DNA from: Tolypeutes matacus
Taxonomy: Eukaryota; Chordata; Mammalia; Cingulata; Chlamyphoridae
Direction of reading: 5' to 3'
Assembly: GCA_026826555.1 (NCBI GenBank)
Contig: JAKSZT010033094.1
Coordinates: 138,126-202,125, forward strand
Length of the DNA stretch: 64,000 nt
Of the stretch, positions 33,616 through 45,037 are shown piece after piece. The notes below the pieces were generated by a model, which did not search any database, was not told the DNA's origin, and saw only the letters and a program-made list of their open reading frames with translations. Each line of letters begins with the position of its first letter. The stretch's first letter is position 1. A program made the translations under genes and the position numbers.

Positions 33616-33714
33616 CCTGGTATAGCCTTGACTGATGTTTCCTTAAAATAGAGAAAAAGAGAGAAATGTATTTTCAAGACAAAGAATTTTATAGAGAATA
33701 GAATCTATTAAAAA

Positions 33715-33955
33715 ACTATGGAAGTTGCAAAAGGGTAACTCATAATGTAAATTATAGACAATGGTTAGTAACAATGCTTCAATACCTGCTCATCAATTGC
33801 AATAAATGTACCACACTAATGAAAGATGTTTTTAATGGGGGAAAGTATGTGTGTGGGGAGTGGGATATATGGGAATCCCCTATTTTTTGATGAACCATTT
33901 ATGTAATCTAAAATTTCTTTTAAAATAAAGAAAAAAATTACATTTAAAAAAAAGG
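33715..33955 (+). mobile_element. L1 3' end fragment
   Basis: CATCAATTGCAATAAATGTACC, CACTAATGAAAGATG and an A-rich end match the L1 3' UTR family of this genome. Confidence 0.75.
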
Positions 33956-33959
33956 TCGT

Positions 33960-34560
33960 TGTAGAACTCTGAAGTACAATAACAAACTAAACAGGCTATA
34001 GGTGTGTTTGACAGCAGGTTTGAGGCAGCATAATAGAGGAATAGTGAAATGGATAAATTTCTGGAGAAAATGTCCTGACTAAAGCAGAGAGGAAAAAAGG
34101 ATTAAGCTGGGGGGAGAGCAGAAAAGGTAGAAAGTGGAGAGAGACTGAGAGAGAGAGAGAAAATCATGTAAGACAAGTGAGAAACTATAAAAAGGTCTAG
34201 TAGAATCCTGGAAAAGAAGAGAGAGAATGGGCAGAAAGGAGATTGAACAAAAATTTTCCAAGACCAGTGAAGGATATCAACACATAGATTCAAGACACAC
34301 TGCAACCCAAACAGGAAAACACAAAGAAAAGCACACCTAAGCACATCACAGTAAAACTGCTAAAAACCAAAATCAAGGAGAAAATCTAGAAAGGGCCCAG
34401 AGGGAAAAAAAAAAAAAAAAAAAATACCTGACTCTTCAAAAGAACAATCAGGAAGTCTCAATGTTGAGGTTTCAACAGAAAAAATACAGAATTCAAGAGA
34501 CAATGAATGATATCTTTCGAATATTGAGAGGAAGTAGCTCCTAAACTTGAACTTGTTAAC
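33960..34560 (+). mobile_element. Old L1/HAL1-like fragment in Y flank of R9
   Basis: Paralogous to 28720-29420 (AAGAAAAGCACACCTAAGCACATCA). It shows that R9 shares the Y donor flank with R10. Confidence 0.6.
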
Positions 34561-35008
34561 CAGAGAAATCCGTTGCCAAAATTAAAGGGGAAATAAAGAT
34601 GGTGTCATGCAAACCAAAAAGTGAGAGCCTGTGTCACCAGTATAGATACTAAAATAAATACTGAAAACAGAGCTCTTTAAGTAGGAGGAAAATAATCACA
34701 GATTATTTGTCCAATTCCTGAATCTGCAATTCTGTGACTGTGTGACCTCCATCAAGTTATGAAAATTCCCTAAGCCCTATCCCAAAATGGGAATAACCAG
34801 AATTCCTGATCCTAGGGCTTTTCTATACTTAAACACCCAAACAGACCAAAGCACTTCAAATGGGCCTGTCACTCAATGCAAAGTTATACCACCTTGATGT
34901 TAATATATGAAGACTTTTGTGAATAATGGGCCATGAGGCAGCAACTCCCATGAATCTCTGCCTAATAATACTCAAGAAGGTCAGAGGAACATCAAGCAAG
35001 GAACCCAC

Positions 35009-35271
35009 TTTTAACGTCCAGGTGGAAGGAGACCTTCTGGCCACCGGCCTCACAGCTGTACTCCCCTGCGTCTGCCTTGCCCACCTGCTGCACCACGAGC
35101 TGTCGCCCACAGCCCGTGACCTCCATGCGCCCTCTTGAGCTTGTGCTCAGCTTCTTCCCGCCCTTGTACCATGTCACCTCTGTCTGGGCCTGGGCCACCT
35201 CGCAGCTCAGTGTGGTGCTGGCCCCCGCCTCAGCCGTGCCGGCTGCTCCCTGGCAAACACCACCTTGGGCT
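35009..35271 (-). pseudogene. OBSCN: Broken OBSCN Ig exon R9 (13-bp deletion, frameshift)
   Basis: This copy is 263 bp, not 276. Compared with its neighbours it lacks 13 bp that should follow the codons for EQPAR, around + strand position 35235. Reading from the acceptor in the normal frame, translation leaves the Ig frame after about residue 13 and meets TGA near 35208. The rest of the exon (AQAQTEVTWYKGGKKL onward, including DAGEYSC) is intact but in another frame. The acceptor CCCAG is kept. The donor has A rather than G at the last exon base (AAAA|GTGGGT), which weakens it. Because a full copy is phase 1-1, skipping this exon would restore the frame. It is either a dead exon removed by splicing or an assembly error. 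Confidence 0.85.
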
Positions 35272-35539
35272 CTGGGGAACAGGGAGGGACAAACCAGGTC
35301 AGAGACACTAAGTCAGGAAGGCTGCACTATGGAAAGAAAACCTAGAGGAGGAGGCAAAAGAACCAGACACTTCTTTAGGTTCTGCCACTAGTTTGTCCAT
35401 TCCCTTTCAGAGCAAAAACAAACACAATCTATTTATACATTCTACACTGATGGCACATGGCAGCTTTCCAGGCAGGGATGTTTTACTAAGATGGTTCCTG
35501 TGCACGTATTCCTCTAGAAGACAAACGCAGAGTCATGAT

Positions 35540-36600
35540 GCAGACTTTCAATCCTACTAGATGATGCCAGAGCGTTTCCCACAATGGCTCTGAGTATCAT
35601 TCCCACTAGCAGTGCATGGGAGCTCCTGCCCACACTCTTGCCTCCTCTTACTATTGTTATTTGCTGTAACTTTGGGCAAACCGGTGAATATGCAGCTGTA
35701 CCAAGCTATGGCTTTAATTTACATTTTCTTAATGACATCCCCAATGGAGCACCTTTTCCAAACTTGATTGGGCATATCTGTTACCCTTCTATGGTATTAC
35801 TGTAAAAGTCTTTTGCACAGTTTTCTATAGAGAGAGTTAATTTTTCTTATTGAATCTTTAGGAACTCTATATATTTTGAGTGCCAGAGCTCCCACCATAT
35901 TTTGCAAAGATCTTTTCTACCTTTGTGACTGGTTTTTCACTCCTATATGATGTCTGCTAATGAAGCAAAGACTTATATTGAATGTCATCAAATATATCAA
36001 CCTTATCTTCTGAGCTGCATGAATTTGGTGTATTAAGAAATCTTTTCTTAATTGATTTCATTATAAATACACATAATCTTTTAAGAGTAGTAAGGGGTCC
36101 AATTTTTTTCCATATGGCTTAATGATCCATGCACCATTTATGAAAAGTTCATCCTCTTCTATATCATACACTGGCACCACAGTGAAAATAAGGACATGGG
36201 GGAGTCTTTTATGCACAGGTCTTTTTGAGCTCACTATTCTGATCTTTGGTCTTTTTATCAATTCCTGGCATTTAGACTCTGTTCTCTTACTATCCATAGC
36301 CTTACAATCATTCTGCATAGATGGTAGAGAAAATGCTCTCACTTGACTCTTGGATTCAGCTTGTCAATGTTCAACCCAAAAAATTTTATTGGAATTAAAT
36401 TGGGAATAAGCATTTGCAATTTTCCACAGATATCTCTCCATTAATTTAGATGTTTACTGTCTCTCAAAAATGTTTCAAAATTTTCCCTACAGGGGTATTA
36501 AGCCTTTTTTATGAGATGTGGAATTTGAAACATACTTTGGACAATATTATAAATCTGTTAAAATTTCATATTTTCACAGAAAAATAGAAATTAAATATCC
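35540..36600 (-). mobile_element. Old L1 ORF2 fragment, type B intron R8-R9
   Basis: Reverse-complement L1 ORF2 like the other B introns but cut to about 1 kb, which explains the short 1.75-kb intron. Confidence 0.7.
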
Positions 36601-37026
36601 CTAGCAGATGAGAAGCTCAAAGTGGTACCAAATAGATAATGATATGTGGAAACTACCAGAATACCCAAGGGGGGAAATTCACAGATCCCTAGGTAAGAGG
36701 TGACTGGTCTACCTCAGATGAGAAACACCAAGAAGATCCAGAGTCCCAGACACCAAGAAACACTAGGAGGATTTAGGAGAGGTGCTGGGAACACGTGATT
36801 CAGCATCATGGTATGGCAGCACCACTCAAGATATACAGGAATGGCCCCTGTCTCTTTTATACACATCCTTCCCATTTGAGTTCACTAGGCGCCATCCAAA
36901 GGTATTGAAATGGGAAGTAAAAAGAGATGAAGTTGCATTAAAGACATCCACAGAGATGGTCAAAGTGATAAGCCGACCCCATCATTAATTCCATACAAGG
37001 CTAAGTTATCATCTTCAATAGCCCAC

Positions 37027-37302
37027 CTGTGACATCTAGGAGGAAGGAGATCGTCTGGCCCCCAGCCTCACAGCTGTACTCCCCGGCGTCCGCCTTGCCT
37101 GCCTGCTGCACCACCAGCCGCCGCCCACGGCCCATGGCCTCCACGTGCACTCTTGAGCTCGCACTCAGCTTCTTCCCATCCTTGTACCACGTCATCTCCG
37201 TCTGGGCCTGGGCCACCTCGCAGCTCAGCATGGCGTTGGCCCCTGCCTGGGCCTGCACCTCGCTGCGTGCTTGCTGCTCCTTGGCAAACACCACCTTGGG
37301 CT
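37027..37302 (-). CDS. OBSCN: OBSCN Ig exon R8 (array copy)
   Basis: A 276-bp Ig exon in phase 1-1 with donor GTGGGC and acceptor CCCTAG. Variants are AKEQQARSEV, ANAMLSC, EMTWYKDGKK, EAMGRGRR and QTISFLLDV. Core Cys28/Trp39/Cys78 are intact and there is no extra cysteine. The B-type intron to the next unit is shortened to 1.75 kb, and that next unit is the damaged R9. Confidence 0.95.
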
Positions 37303-37559
37303 CTAGGGGACAGCAAGGGACAAACCAGATCAGGAAAGCAGCACAGTGGGAAGATGTGGAGGGGGAGGCAGAAGAACAGGAAGCTCCTCCAGGCTTGTCA
37401 CTAGCTGTGTGGCCAGAGCAATTCCATTCCTTATCTGAATAACAAATAAAACAATCTCTTTTTACATTCTACACTGATGGCACATGGGAGCTTTCCACGT
37501 AGGGATGTTTTACTAAGATGTTCCTGTGCACACACTCCTCTAGGAAAAAAAAGCAAGTT

Positions 37560-39400
37560 CATGATGCAGACTTTCAGTCCTACTAGATGATTCCAGAGTG
37601 CTTCCCACAACAGCTCTCTGCCTATCATTCCCACCAGCAGTGCATGGAAGCTCCTGGGACCCCACACTCTTACCTCCTCTTAACTATTGTCATTTGCTGT
37701 AACTTTGGGCATACCTCCCTAGGTCTTTAATTTACATTTTCCTAATGACTTCCCCAGTGGAGCAACTTTTAGAAACTTAATTTGGCATATCTGTTACCTC
37801 TTCTGTGGTGTCACTGTTAAGTCTTTTGCACAATTTTCTATGAGTTATTTCTTCTTATTGATTCTTCAGGAACTCTTTATATATTTTCAGTGCCAGCACT
37901 CCCACCATAATATTTTGCAAAGATCTCCTCCACCATTGTGATTTGGCTTTTCACTCTTATATGTGTCTGCTAATAAATCTAAGACATATATTGAATGTCA
38001 TCAAATATATCAACCTTTTGAGGTATGTGCATTTTTTGTATTAGTACATATTTCCTTACTTGATTTCATTAAAAATATACATAATATTATAAGAATGTTA
38101 AGGTTTTACCTTTCACATTGAGGTCTCTAACCTACTGTGGTGGTTTTTTGTGTGTGGTGTGTAAGAGGTATTAAATTTTTTACAGTTTGTTGGTATTAAA
38201 TTGGGAATAAACATCTGTGATTTTCCATGGAAAATTAATTCCATTAATTTAGAACTTTGCCATCTCTCAAAAATGTTTCAAAATATTCCCCACAGGGGCT
38301 CTACACACTTTTTATTAGGTGAGGAATTTGAAACATGAAACTTTGGACATTATTTTAAGTCAATTAGAATTTCATGTTCCAAGTGCTTGCTGCTATTATA
38401 TAGATACAAGTGTTCTGTATATTCATAATATATGTGGCAATCTCCCTCAACTCTCTTAACAATGTTATAATTTACATTTTGGATTTTCTTATACTGTTTG
38501 GATTTTATAATAATATCTGTGAATGCCATGTTTGCTTTTTCCAAATTTTACATGTTTTATTTCCTGTGCTGCACAAGGTTAGATAGAAGTGGTGATCGGG
38601 CATTCTTATATTGCTCTAGTTTCAAAAGGAAAGTGTTCACAGTTACTCTTTAAGTACAATGTTTGCTACATTTACAGAAGTAATATTTTTCAAATGAAGA
38701 AAGTACTCCCTTTAATTTATATTTATTTAAGAATTTTTATTTTATTATTGTTAAGAAAATTTTATCAAGCACCTTTTCTTCGTCTGGGATATTAAATTTT
38801 ATCAAATACTATTACTCTGCATTGAATGAGATAACCACATTTTTTTCCCCAATTAATCTGGTAACAGATGAATTTTATTGATTTTCTAATGTTCTAATAG
38901 TAAACCAACCTTGCATTCCTGGAACAGAACCTCTGTCATAGGATATTATCTTTTTGCCATAATGCTGAATTCAGATTGCGAATACTTTGTTCAAGATTTT
39001 GGCACCGATATCCATAAGAGGTTGGTTTTTTGTTTTAATTCCTCATTCCTCCTCATATTTTGATTTCATTAGGACCTCAGCCACAAAAAATGAGTTGGAG
39101 AGTCTATCTTCTTTTTTCTATTATCTGAAAGAATGTCCATAAGCTTGGAATCATTTTTCCATGAATACCTGGCAGAGCTAACTTGAGAAGACATCTGGGT
39201 TATATTTAGATCTTTGAGAATATTTTTAAGCACTGGCTCCATTTCTCAAATGGTTTTGGACTTTTGAGTTGGACTACTTCTTCTTGAATCAGTTTTGATA
39301 TAGTTATGCAGGTATTCTTCCAATTTATCAAAACCTTTCAAACTTACAGCCATAAAATAAATTGTAGTTTTATTCTCTTATAAAAATGTTTCAAATAGAA
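37560..39400 (-). mobile_element. Old L1 ORF2 fragment, type B intron R7-R8
   Basis: Reverse-complement L1 ORF2 with the TTGATTTTCTAATG and CAACCTTGCATTCCTGG blocks. It has no inserted LTR or hAT, so it serves as the empty-site reference for insertions at 43193 and 47419. Confidence 0.75.
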
Positions 39401-40608
39401 ACACCATCATTTTGGAGAACACTCTGGCATTATCTAGAAAGATTGAAAGTGTGCATGATTCGCAACCCTGACGTTTGTCTCCCAGAGAAATGTGTGCACA
39501 GGAAATGTCTTCCTAAAATGTGCCCACTGGAAAAATCTGACGTGCCCTCTGTGCACACCCCAAAGACATATGTACTGATACAACACAAAACTGGTAAGTG
39601 TTGGCACCTACTGGCCAAATCTGTGGCTACAACCTAGGCTTGTTTAAATTGATTAAGTCTTGACAAACAAAAATATGAAGCTAGTCTAAGATATTTCAAG
39701 GTACCAGCCAGGAGGCACAGATATACAATGTTCCATAAATATGATGGAAGTTCTATGCAAAAAATAAAATACTGTTTTCATTGCAATGTTCTGCTATGAA
39801 AATAACTCAATAATTTTAGCTTGCCGATGAAAGAAAAGCTTCACATTCCTTTCTATTTCTACATTTATAACCCAAACTCCACAGGGTATTCAGACACAGA
39901 AACTGAAGACAAAGGGAAAACATAATTTGCTTTAAAAGGAAACCCCAACCTCAAGCATCTAGCTACCAATCCTCAACTTGTTTATTTTCACAGACTTTAC
40001 AACAATTAAGGAATCTAGATTTTGTACTTTTATGTGCACAGAGAGTATCAATATCCATGGCAAAGAGAAAAAACAGATTCCAAGGTACCTCAAACTTTGC
40101 TAATCTAAGATGCAATCTTCATATGATCCCCAGTGTGAGGAGTGGGGCAAGTACTCCCGTTCCCATGACAGTGGAAATTAAACCTTTCTAGTGAATGAGA
40201 AGTTCACTGATACTTCTGAGGGATGAGGGTATGTAGGAGATACCAGATCATCCAACAGGGAGAAATTCACAGATCTCCAGGTGAGAGCTGACTGGTATAC
40301 CTCAGAGAGAATAACCAAGGTAGAGTCAGCATCCCAGACACCAAGAAGCAAAAAGAGGAGGAGGAGGTGCTGGGAATATGTGATACAGCATCACTGTATG
40401 GCAACACCACTCAAGGTGTACAGGAATTGGCCCCTGTCCCTTTTATACACATCTTTCCCATTCAAGTTCCCTAGGCCCCAGTCACTGGTAGGGAAATGGA
40501 GAGTAGGAAGAGATGAAGTCTCACTGAAGACACACACAGAGACAGAGAGATAAGTCGATCCCATCATCAACTCCATACAAAGCTAAGTTACCATCTCCAA
40601 GGACTCAC

Positions 40609-40884
40609 CTGTGACTTCCAGGCAGAAGGAGACCTTCTGGCCCCCGGCCTCACAGCTGTACTTCCCGGCATCTGCCTTGCCTGCCTGCTGCACCACCAGC
40701 TGCCGCCCACAGCCCGTGGCCTCCATGTGCATTCTTGAACTTGCATTCAGCTTCTTTCCATCCTTGTACCATGTCACCTCTGTCTGGGCCTGGGCCACCT
40801 CGCAGCTCAATGTGGCACTGCCCCCCACGTCAGCCTGTACCGCGCTGCATGCCGGCTGATCCTTGGAAAAGACCACACTGGGCT
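40609..40884 (-). CDS. OBSCN: OBSCN Ig exon R7 (array copy)
   Basis: A 276-bp Ig exon in phase 1-1 with donor GTGAGT (the best match to the donor consensus in the array) and acceptor CCCCAG. It is one of the more diverged intact copies: VFSKDQPACSAV at the start, VGGSATL in the B strand, SSRMHME, DAGKYSC, and LEVT at the end. It carries three non-canonical cysteines, at residues 13, 59 and 88, the most in the array. Confidence 0.95.
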
Positions 40885-43192
40885 CTGGGGACAGAGGGGA
40901 CAAACCAGGTCAGAGACACTATCTAAGTCAGGAAGGCAGCACTGTGGTAAGAAGACTGGAAGGGGAGGCAGGAGAACCACAAGTTTCTCCGGGCTCAGTA
41001 ACTAGCTGTGTTTCAGGAGTCCCTATCTGAACAAGAAATAACACAATCTATTGATACATTCTACTGGATGGCACATGGGATCTTTCCAGATGGGGACATT
41101 TAAGTAAGATATTTGCTGTTCACATGTTTCTTTGGGAGAAGAACATGGTCATGATGCACGCAGGCTTTCAATTTTACTAGATGATGCCAGAGTGTTTTCC
41201 ACAATGATTGATGGGTAACAGTCCACCAGCAGTGCGTGGGCATTTATGTGCTGACCACACTTGCCTACTCTTAGCATTCATTGTCCATTGTAAATTTTAG
41301 CAAACTGGAAGATGTACAGCTATACCAAATTTGGCTTTAATTTATATTTTCCTTGTGACAATCACTGAAGAGCACCTTTTCCAAAGTTTCTTGGGCACTT
41401 CTAGTTCTTCTGTGCTGTCACTGTAAAAGTCTTTTGCAGTTTTCTATAGCATGCATTAAATAATTGTATTTATTCTGTAGGAACTCTATATATTTTGAAT
41501 GCCAGAGCTCCCACAGTACTCATGTTGTAAAGTTTTTCTCCACCTTTGTGCCTTGGCTTTTCACTCTCATATAGTGTCTTCTAACAAAGCAAAATTTATG
41601 TAATAAAATATATTGACCTTATGTTTTGAGGTCTGTGCATTCATGCATTAAGAAATGCTTGCTTGATTCACTAAAAATATATGTAATCTTCTAAGAGCAT
41701 TAGGTTTTTACCTTTCACAGTGAGGTCACTAAACTACTACGGTTGATTTTTCTGTGTGGTGTGTAGTAGGGGTCTAATTTTATTTCTATATGCTTTAACG
41801 GTCCATACACCATTTATGAAAAATCCATCTTTGCTACTCCATGCTTTGGCAATGCAGTAAAAAAAATAAGGAAAGGGGGGAATCTTTTATGCATAGGTCT
41901 TTATGAGCTCACTATTCTATTACCGTTGTCTTTTTGTCAATCGCTGTATTTAGACCTGTTCTCTCAATTACCATAGCCTTACAATCACTCTGGATAGATA
42001 GTAGAGCAAATGCTCTCACTTTTGCCTCTTCAATAGTGCCTTTTCTATACTTGATTCTTGGCTTCAGCTTGACAATATTCAACCCCAAAAAAAAATCCGT
42101 TGGGACTTTTGGTAGAAAGGAACATCTTTGATGTTCCTTGGATAGCCTTCCATTAAATTAGATCTTTACTGTCCCTCAAAAAATGTTTCATAATTATCAA
42201 CAAAGAAAACTGAAACTTTTTTAGTAGAAATGGAATTTGAAACATGATGCTTTTCCCACTATTTTAAATCAATTAAAATTTCATGTTCCAATTACTTGTT
42301 GCTATCATATAGATATAATACTGTTTTGCATATTCATCATATATGTGGCAACTTCCCTCAACTCTCTTACTAATGCTAATAATTTACTTATTGAATTTTA
42401 TGATACTCTTTGGATTTTACACTAATATCATCTGTGAATGCCAGTTTTGTTTTTTCAAAATTTTACATCTTCTATTTCTTGTGCTGCACAATGTTGGCTA
42501 GAATTTGGGCACCGTTATATTGTTCCAGTTTCAAAGGGAAAATGTCTGAAGTTTCATGGTTTCACTTTAAGTATAATGCTTGCTACGTTTACCAAAGCAC
42601 TTTTTTCAAATGAAGTACTCTTTTTATATTCAGTTAAAAATGTTTATTCTTTTATAGTTAAGAACATTTTATCCAACATGTTTACTTCATCTGTGGTGTT
42701 AAATTTTGTCAAATACTTTTACTCTGCATTTAATGAAATAATCACATGATTTTTCCTTCATATAATATAATAATCACATGATCTATTCTTTTCACTCTCT
42801 TAACGTCAGGATTATGTTGATTTTCTATTGTGCTAATGGCAAACCAACCTTGCATTCCTGGAACAGGACCACAGTCCAGTGTTTTATTTTCTTGACATAA
42901 TGGTGAACTCAGAACGCTAATGTTTTGTTCAGGATTCTGGCATTGATATCCATAAAAGTTTGGCCTTTTGTTTTAATTCCTCACACTTTTCTTTTCATAT
43001 TTTGGTGTCATTACTAGAGTAGCTACATAAAATGAGTGGGTGCCAATCTTCTTTTTTCTATTACCTAAAAGAATCTCCATAAGCATGTAACAATATCTTC
43101 TGTGAATATTGGGCAGAACTTACTAGTGAAGCCATCTGGGTTTATTCTTTGTTCTTTGAGAATATTTTAAATAATGGTTTATTTCTTTAATG

Positions 43193-43409
43193 CAGGGGTT
43201 CTTAACCAGGGGTCCATGGAATAATTTCAGGGGGTCCATGAGCTTGAATTAATTTTGAATAATCCTAAAATTTAATTTAAAGACACGCTCTCACTTTTTT
43301 TTATGTTTAGTACCATAAAACTATCCGCCGCTACATTCTGAGAAGGGGTCCGTGGTTTTCACCTGACTGAGAAAAGAGTCCATGGAACAAAAAAGGTTAA
43401 GAACCCCTA
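43193..43409. mobile_element. hAT-like non-autonomous element, 8-bp TSD
   Basis: 217-bp element starting CAGGGGTTCTTAACC and ending GGTTAAGAACCCCTA (inverted repeats; last base changed from G). It is flanked by 8-bp duplications CTTTAATG (43185-43192) and CTTTAGTG (43410-43417). The 8-bp duplication and CAGGGG ends are typical of hAT elements. Confidence 0.85.
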
Positions 43410-43417
43410 CTTTAGTG

Positions 43418-43515
43418 GGCAGATGTGGCTTAAATGGTTGGGCATCCGTCTCCCATATGGCGGGATCTGGGTTCGATCCCCCCGACCTCCTGATTAAAAA
43501 CAAACAAACAAACAA
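43418..43515 (+). mobile_element. tRNA-derived SINE abutting the hAT element
   Basis: GGCAGATGTGGCTTAAATGG head, B box GGTTCGATCCC and (CAAA)n tail. The 19-bp duplication AAGAACCCCTACTTTAGTG at 43399-43417 (two changes at 43516-43534) spans the end of the hAT element, so the SINE came later. Confidence 0.85.
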
Positions 43516-44761
43516 AAGAACCCCTACATTAATGGTTATGGGATTGTTTCAGTTATCTTTTTCTTCTTGAGTCACTTTTGACATGGCTTTCCAGATATTT
43601 GTTCAATTTGTTAAAACTTTCTGAGTTTATGGCCATAATAAAATTTGTAATGTTCCCTTTTGAAAATGTTTCAAAAATATACACACATGGGTTTTTTTTC
43701 CTGCCTATACATACTCCAAAGCCTTACATGCTGATAAAACACAAAACTAAGTGGTGGCACCTGCTGGTCAAATTTGTAGCTACAACCCAGACTTGTTTGA
43801 GTCAATTACTTTCTTAACAAATAGAAATATAAAGCTAGTCCAAGATATCTCAATGAACCAGCTAGAGAAACACAGGCATAGAATAATTATTGGGAAAGTG
43901 CTGTGAAATAAATACTGTTTTACCACCAAGAGACAGCTACTAAAATAACTGCTCATTAACACGGCTTACTGATGAAGAAAGCTCCATATTCCATACTATA
44001 CGTACATTTACACATCAAGCCCCACAGAGTCAGTCATTCAGACACAGATAGTTCTAACTAAAGACAAAGGGAAAACATATTTTGCTTTAAAAGGAAACCC
44101 CAAACTCACAGGCAGATATCTACCAATCCTCCACTCCTTGTTTAATTTCTAAACATTACAACAATTAAGATATCTAGATTTTGCATATATTTGTGGATAG
44201 AGTATCAATACTCATTGCAAAGAGACGAAACAGATTCCAAGGCTAAAACTTTGATAATCTAAGGTTCAGTCTTGATATGATTCTCAGTGTGAAAGGGGTG
44301 AGCACAATCTCCCATTCTCAGGACAATGGAAATTAAACATCCCTAGTGGGTGAGAAGCTCAAAGTGGTATCAGATAGATGAAGATATGGAAACTACCAGA
44401 GCACCCAAGGCAGGAAATTCACAGATCTCCAGGTGAGAGCCGACTGGTCTACCTCCAAAAGAATAACCAGGTAGAGCCAGAGTCCCAGACACAAGAAATA
44501 CTAGGACAACTCAAGAGGAGGGTCTGGGAACTTGTGGCTCAGCATCACTCCATGACAACACCACTCGAGGTTTACAATAATGGCCTCTGTCCCTTTAATA
44601 CACATCCTTCCCATTCAAGTTCCCTTGACCCTATGCACTGGTAAGGAAATAGGAACTAGAAAGAGATGAAGTCTCATTGAAGACACCCACAGAGACAAAA
44701 ACATAAGCTGATCCGATGTTCAACTCCATACAAAGGAAACTTACCATCTTCAAGAACCCAC

Positions 44762-45037
44762 CTGTGACGTCCAGGTGGAAGGAGACCTTCTGGCCACCAG
44801 CCTCACAGCTGTACTCCCCGGCATCTGCCTTGCCTGCCTGCTGCACCACCAGCCGCCTCCCACGGCCCGTGGCCTCCACGCGCACCCTTGAGCTCGTGTT
44901 CAGCTTCTTCCCATCCTTGTACCATGTCACCTCTGTCTGGGCCTGGGCCACCTCACAGCTCAATGTGGCGCTGGCCCCCACCTGGGCCTGCACCTCGCTA
45001 AGTGCCGGCTGCTCCTTGGCAAACACCACCTTGGGCT
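44762..45037 (-). CDS. OBSCN: OBSCN Ig exon R6 (array copy)
   Basis: A 276-bp Ig exon in phase 1-1 with donor GTGGGT and acceptor CCCCAG. It is close to the array consensus: EPKVVFAKEQPALSEV, core SCEVAQAQTEVTW, KKLNTSS and DAGEYSC. Cys28, Trp39 and Cys78 are intact, residue 59 is Arg and residue 88 is His. Its flanks are B-type upstream and X-type downstream, as in R2, R7 and R8. Confidence 0.95.

Larger units (their letters stand above)
41150..43700 (-). mobile_element. Old L1 ORF2 fragment, type B intron R6-R7 (interrupted)
   Basis: Pieces are at about 41150-43184 and 43535-43700, separated by a hAT-like element and a SINE. Confidence 0.75.

Noticed and set aside
35009..35271. R9 as a normal exon using a shifted acceptor
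   Set aside because: The frame of the intact 3' part would need an acceptor that changes phase by 13 bases. I see no clear AG with a pyrimidine tract inside the exon that does this, though it cannot be fully excluded by eye.
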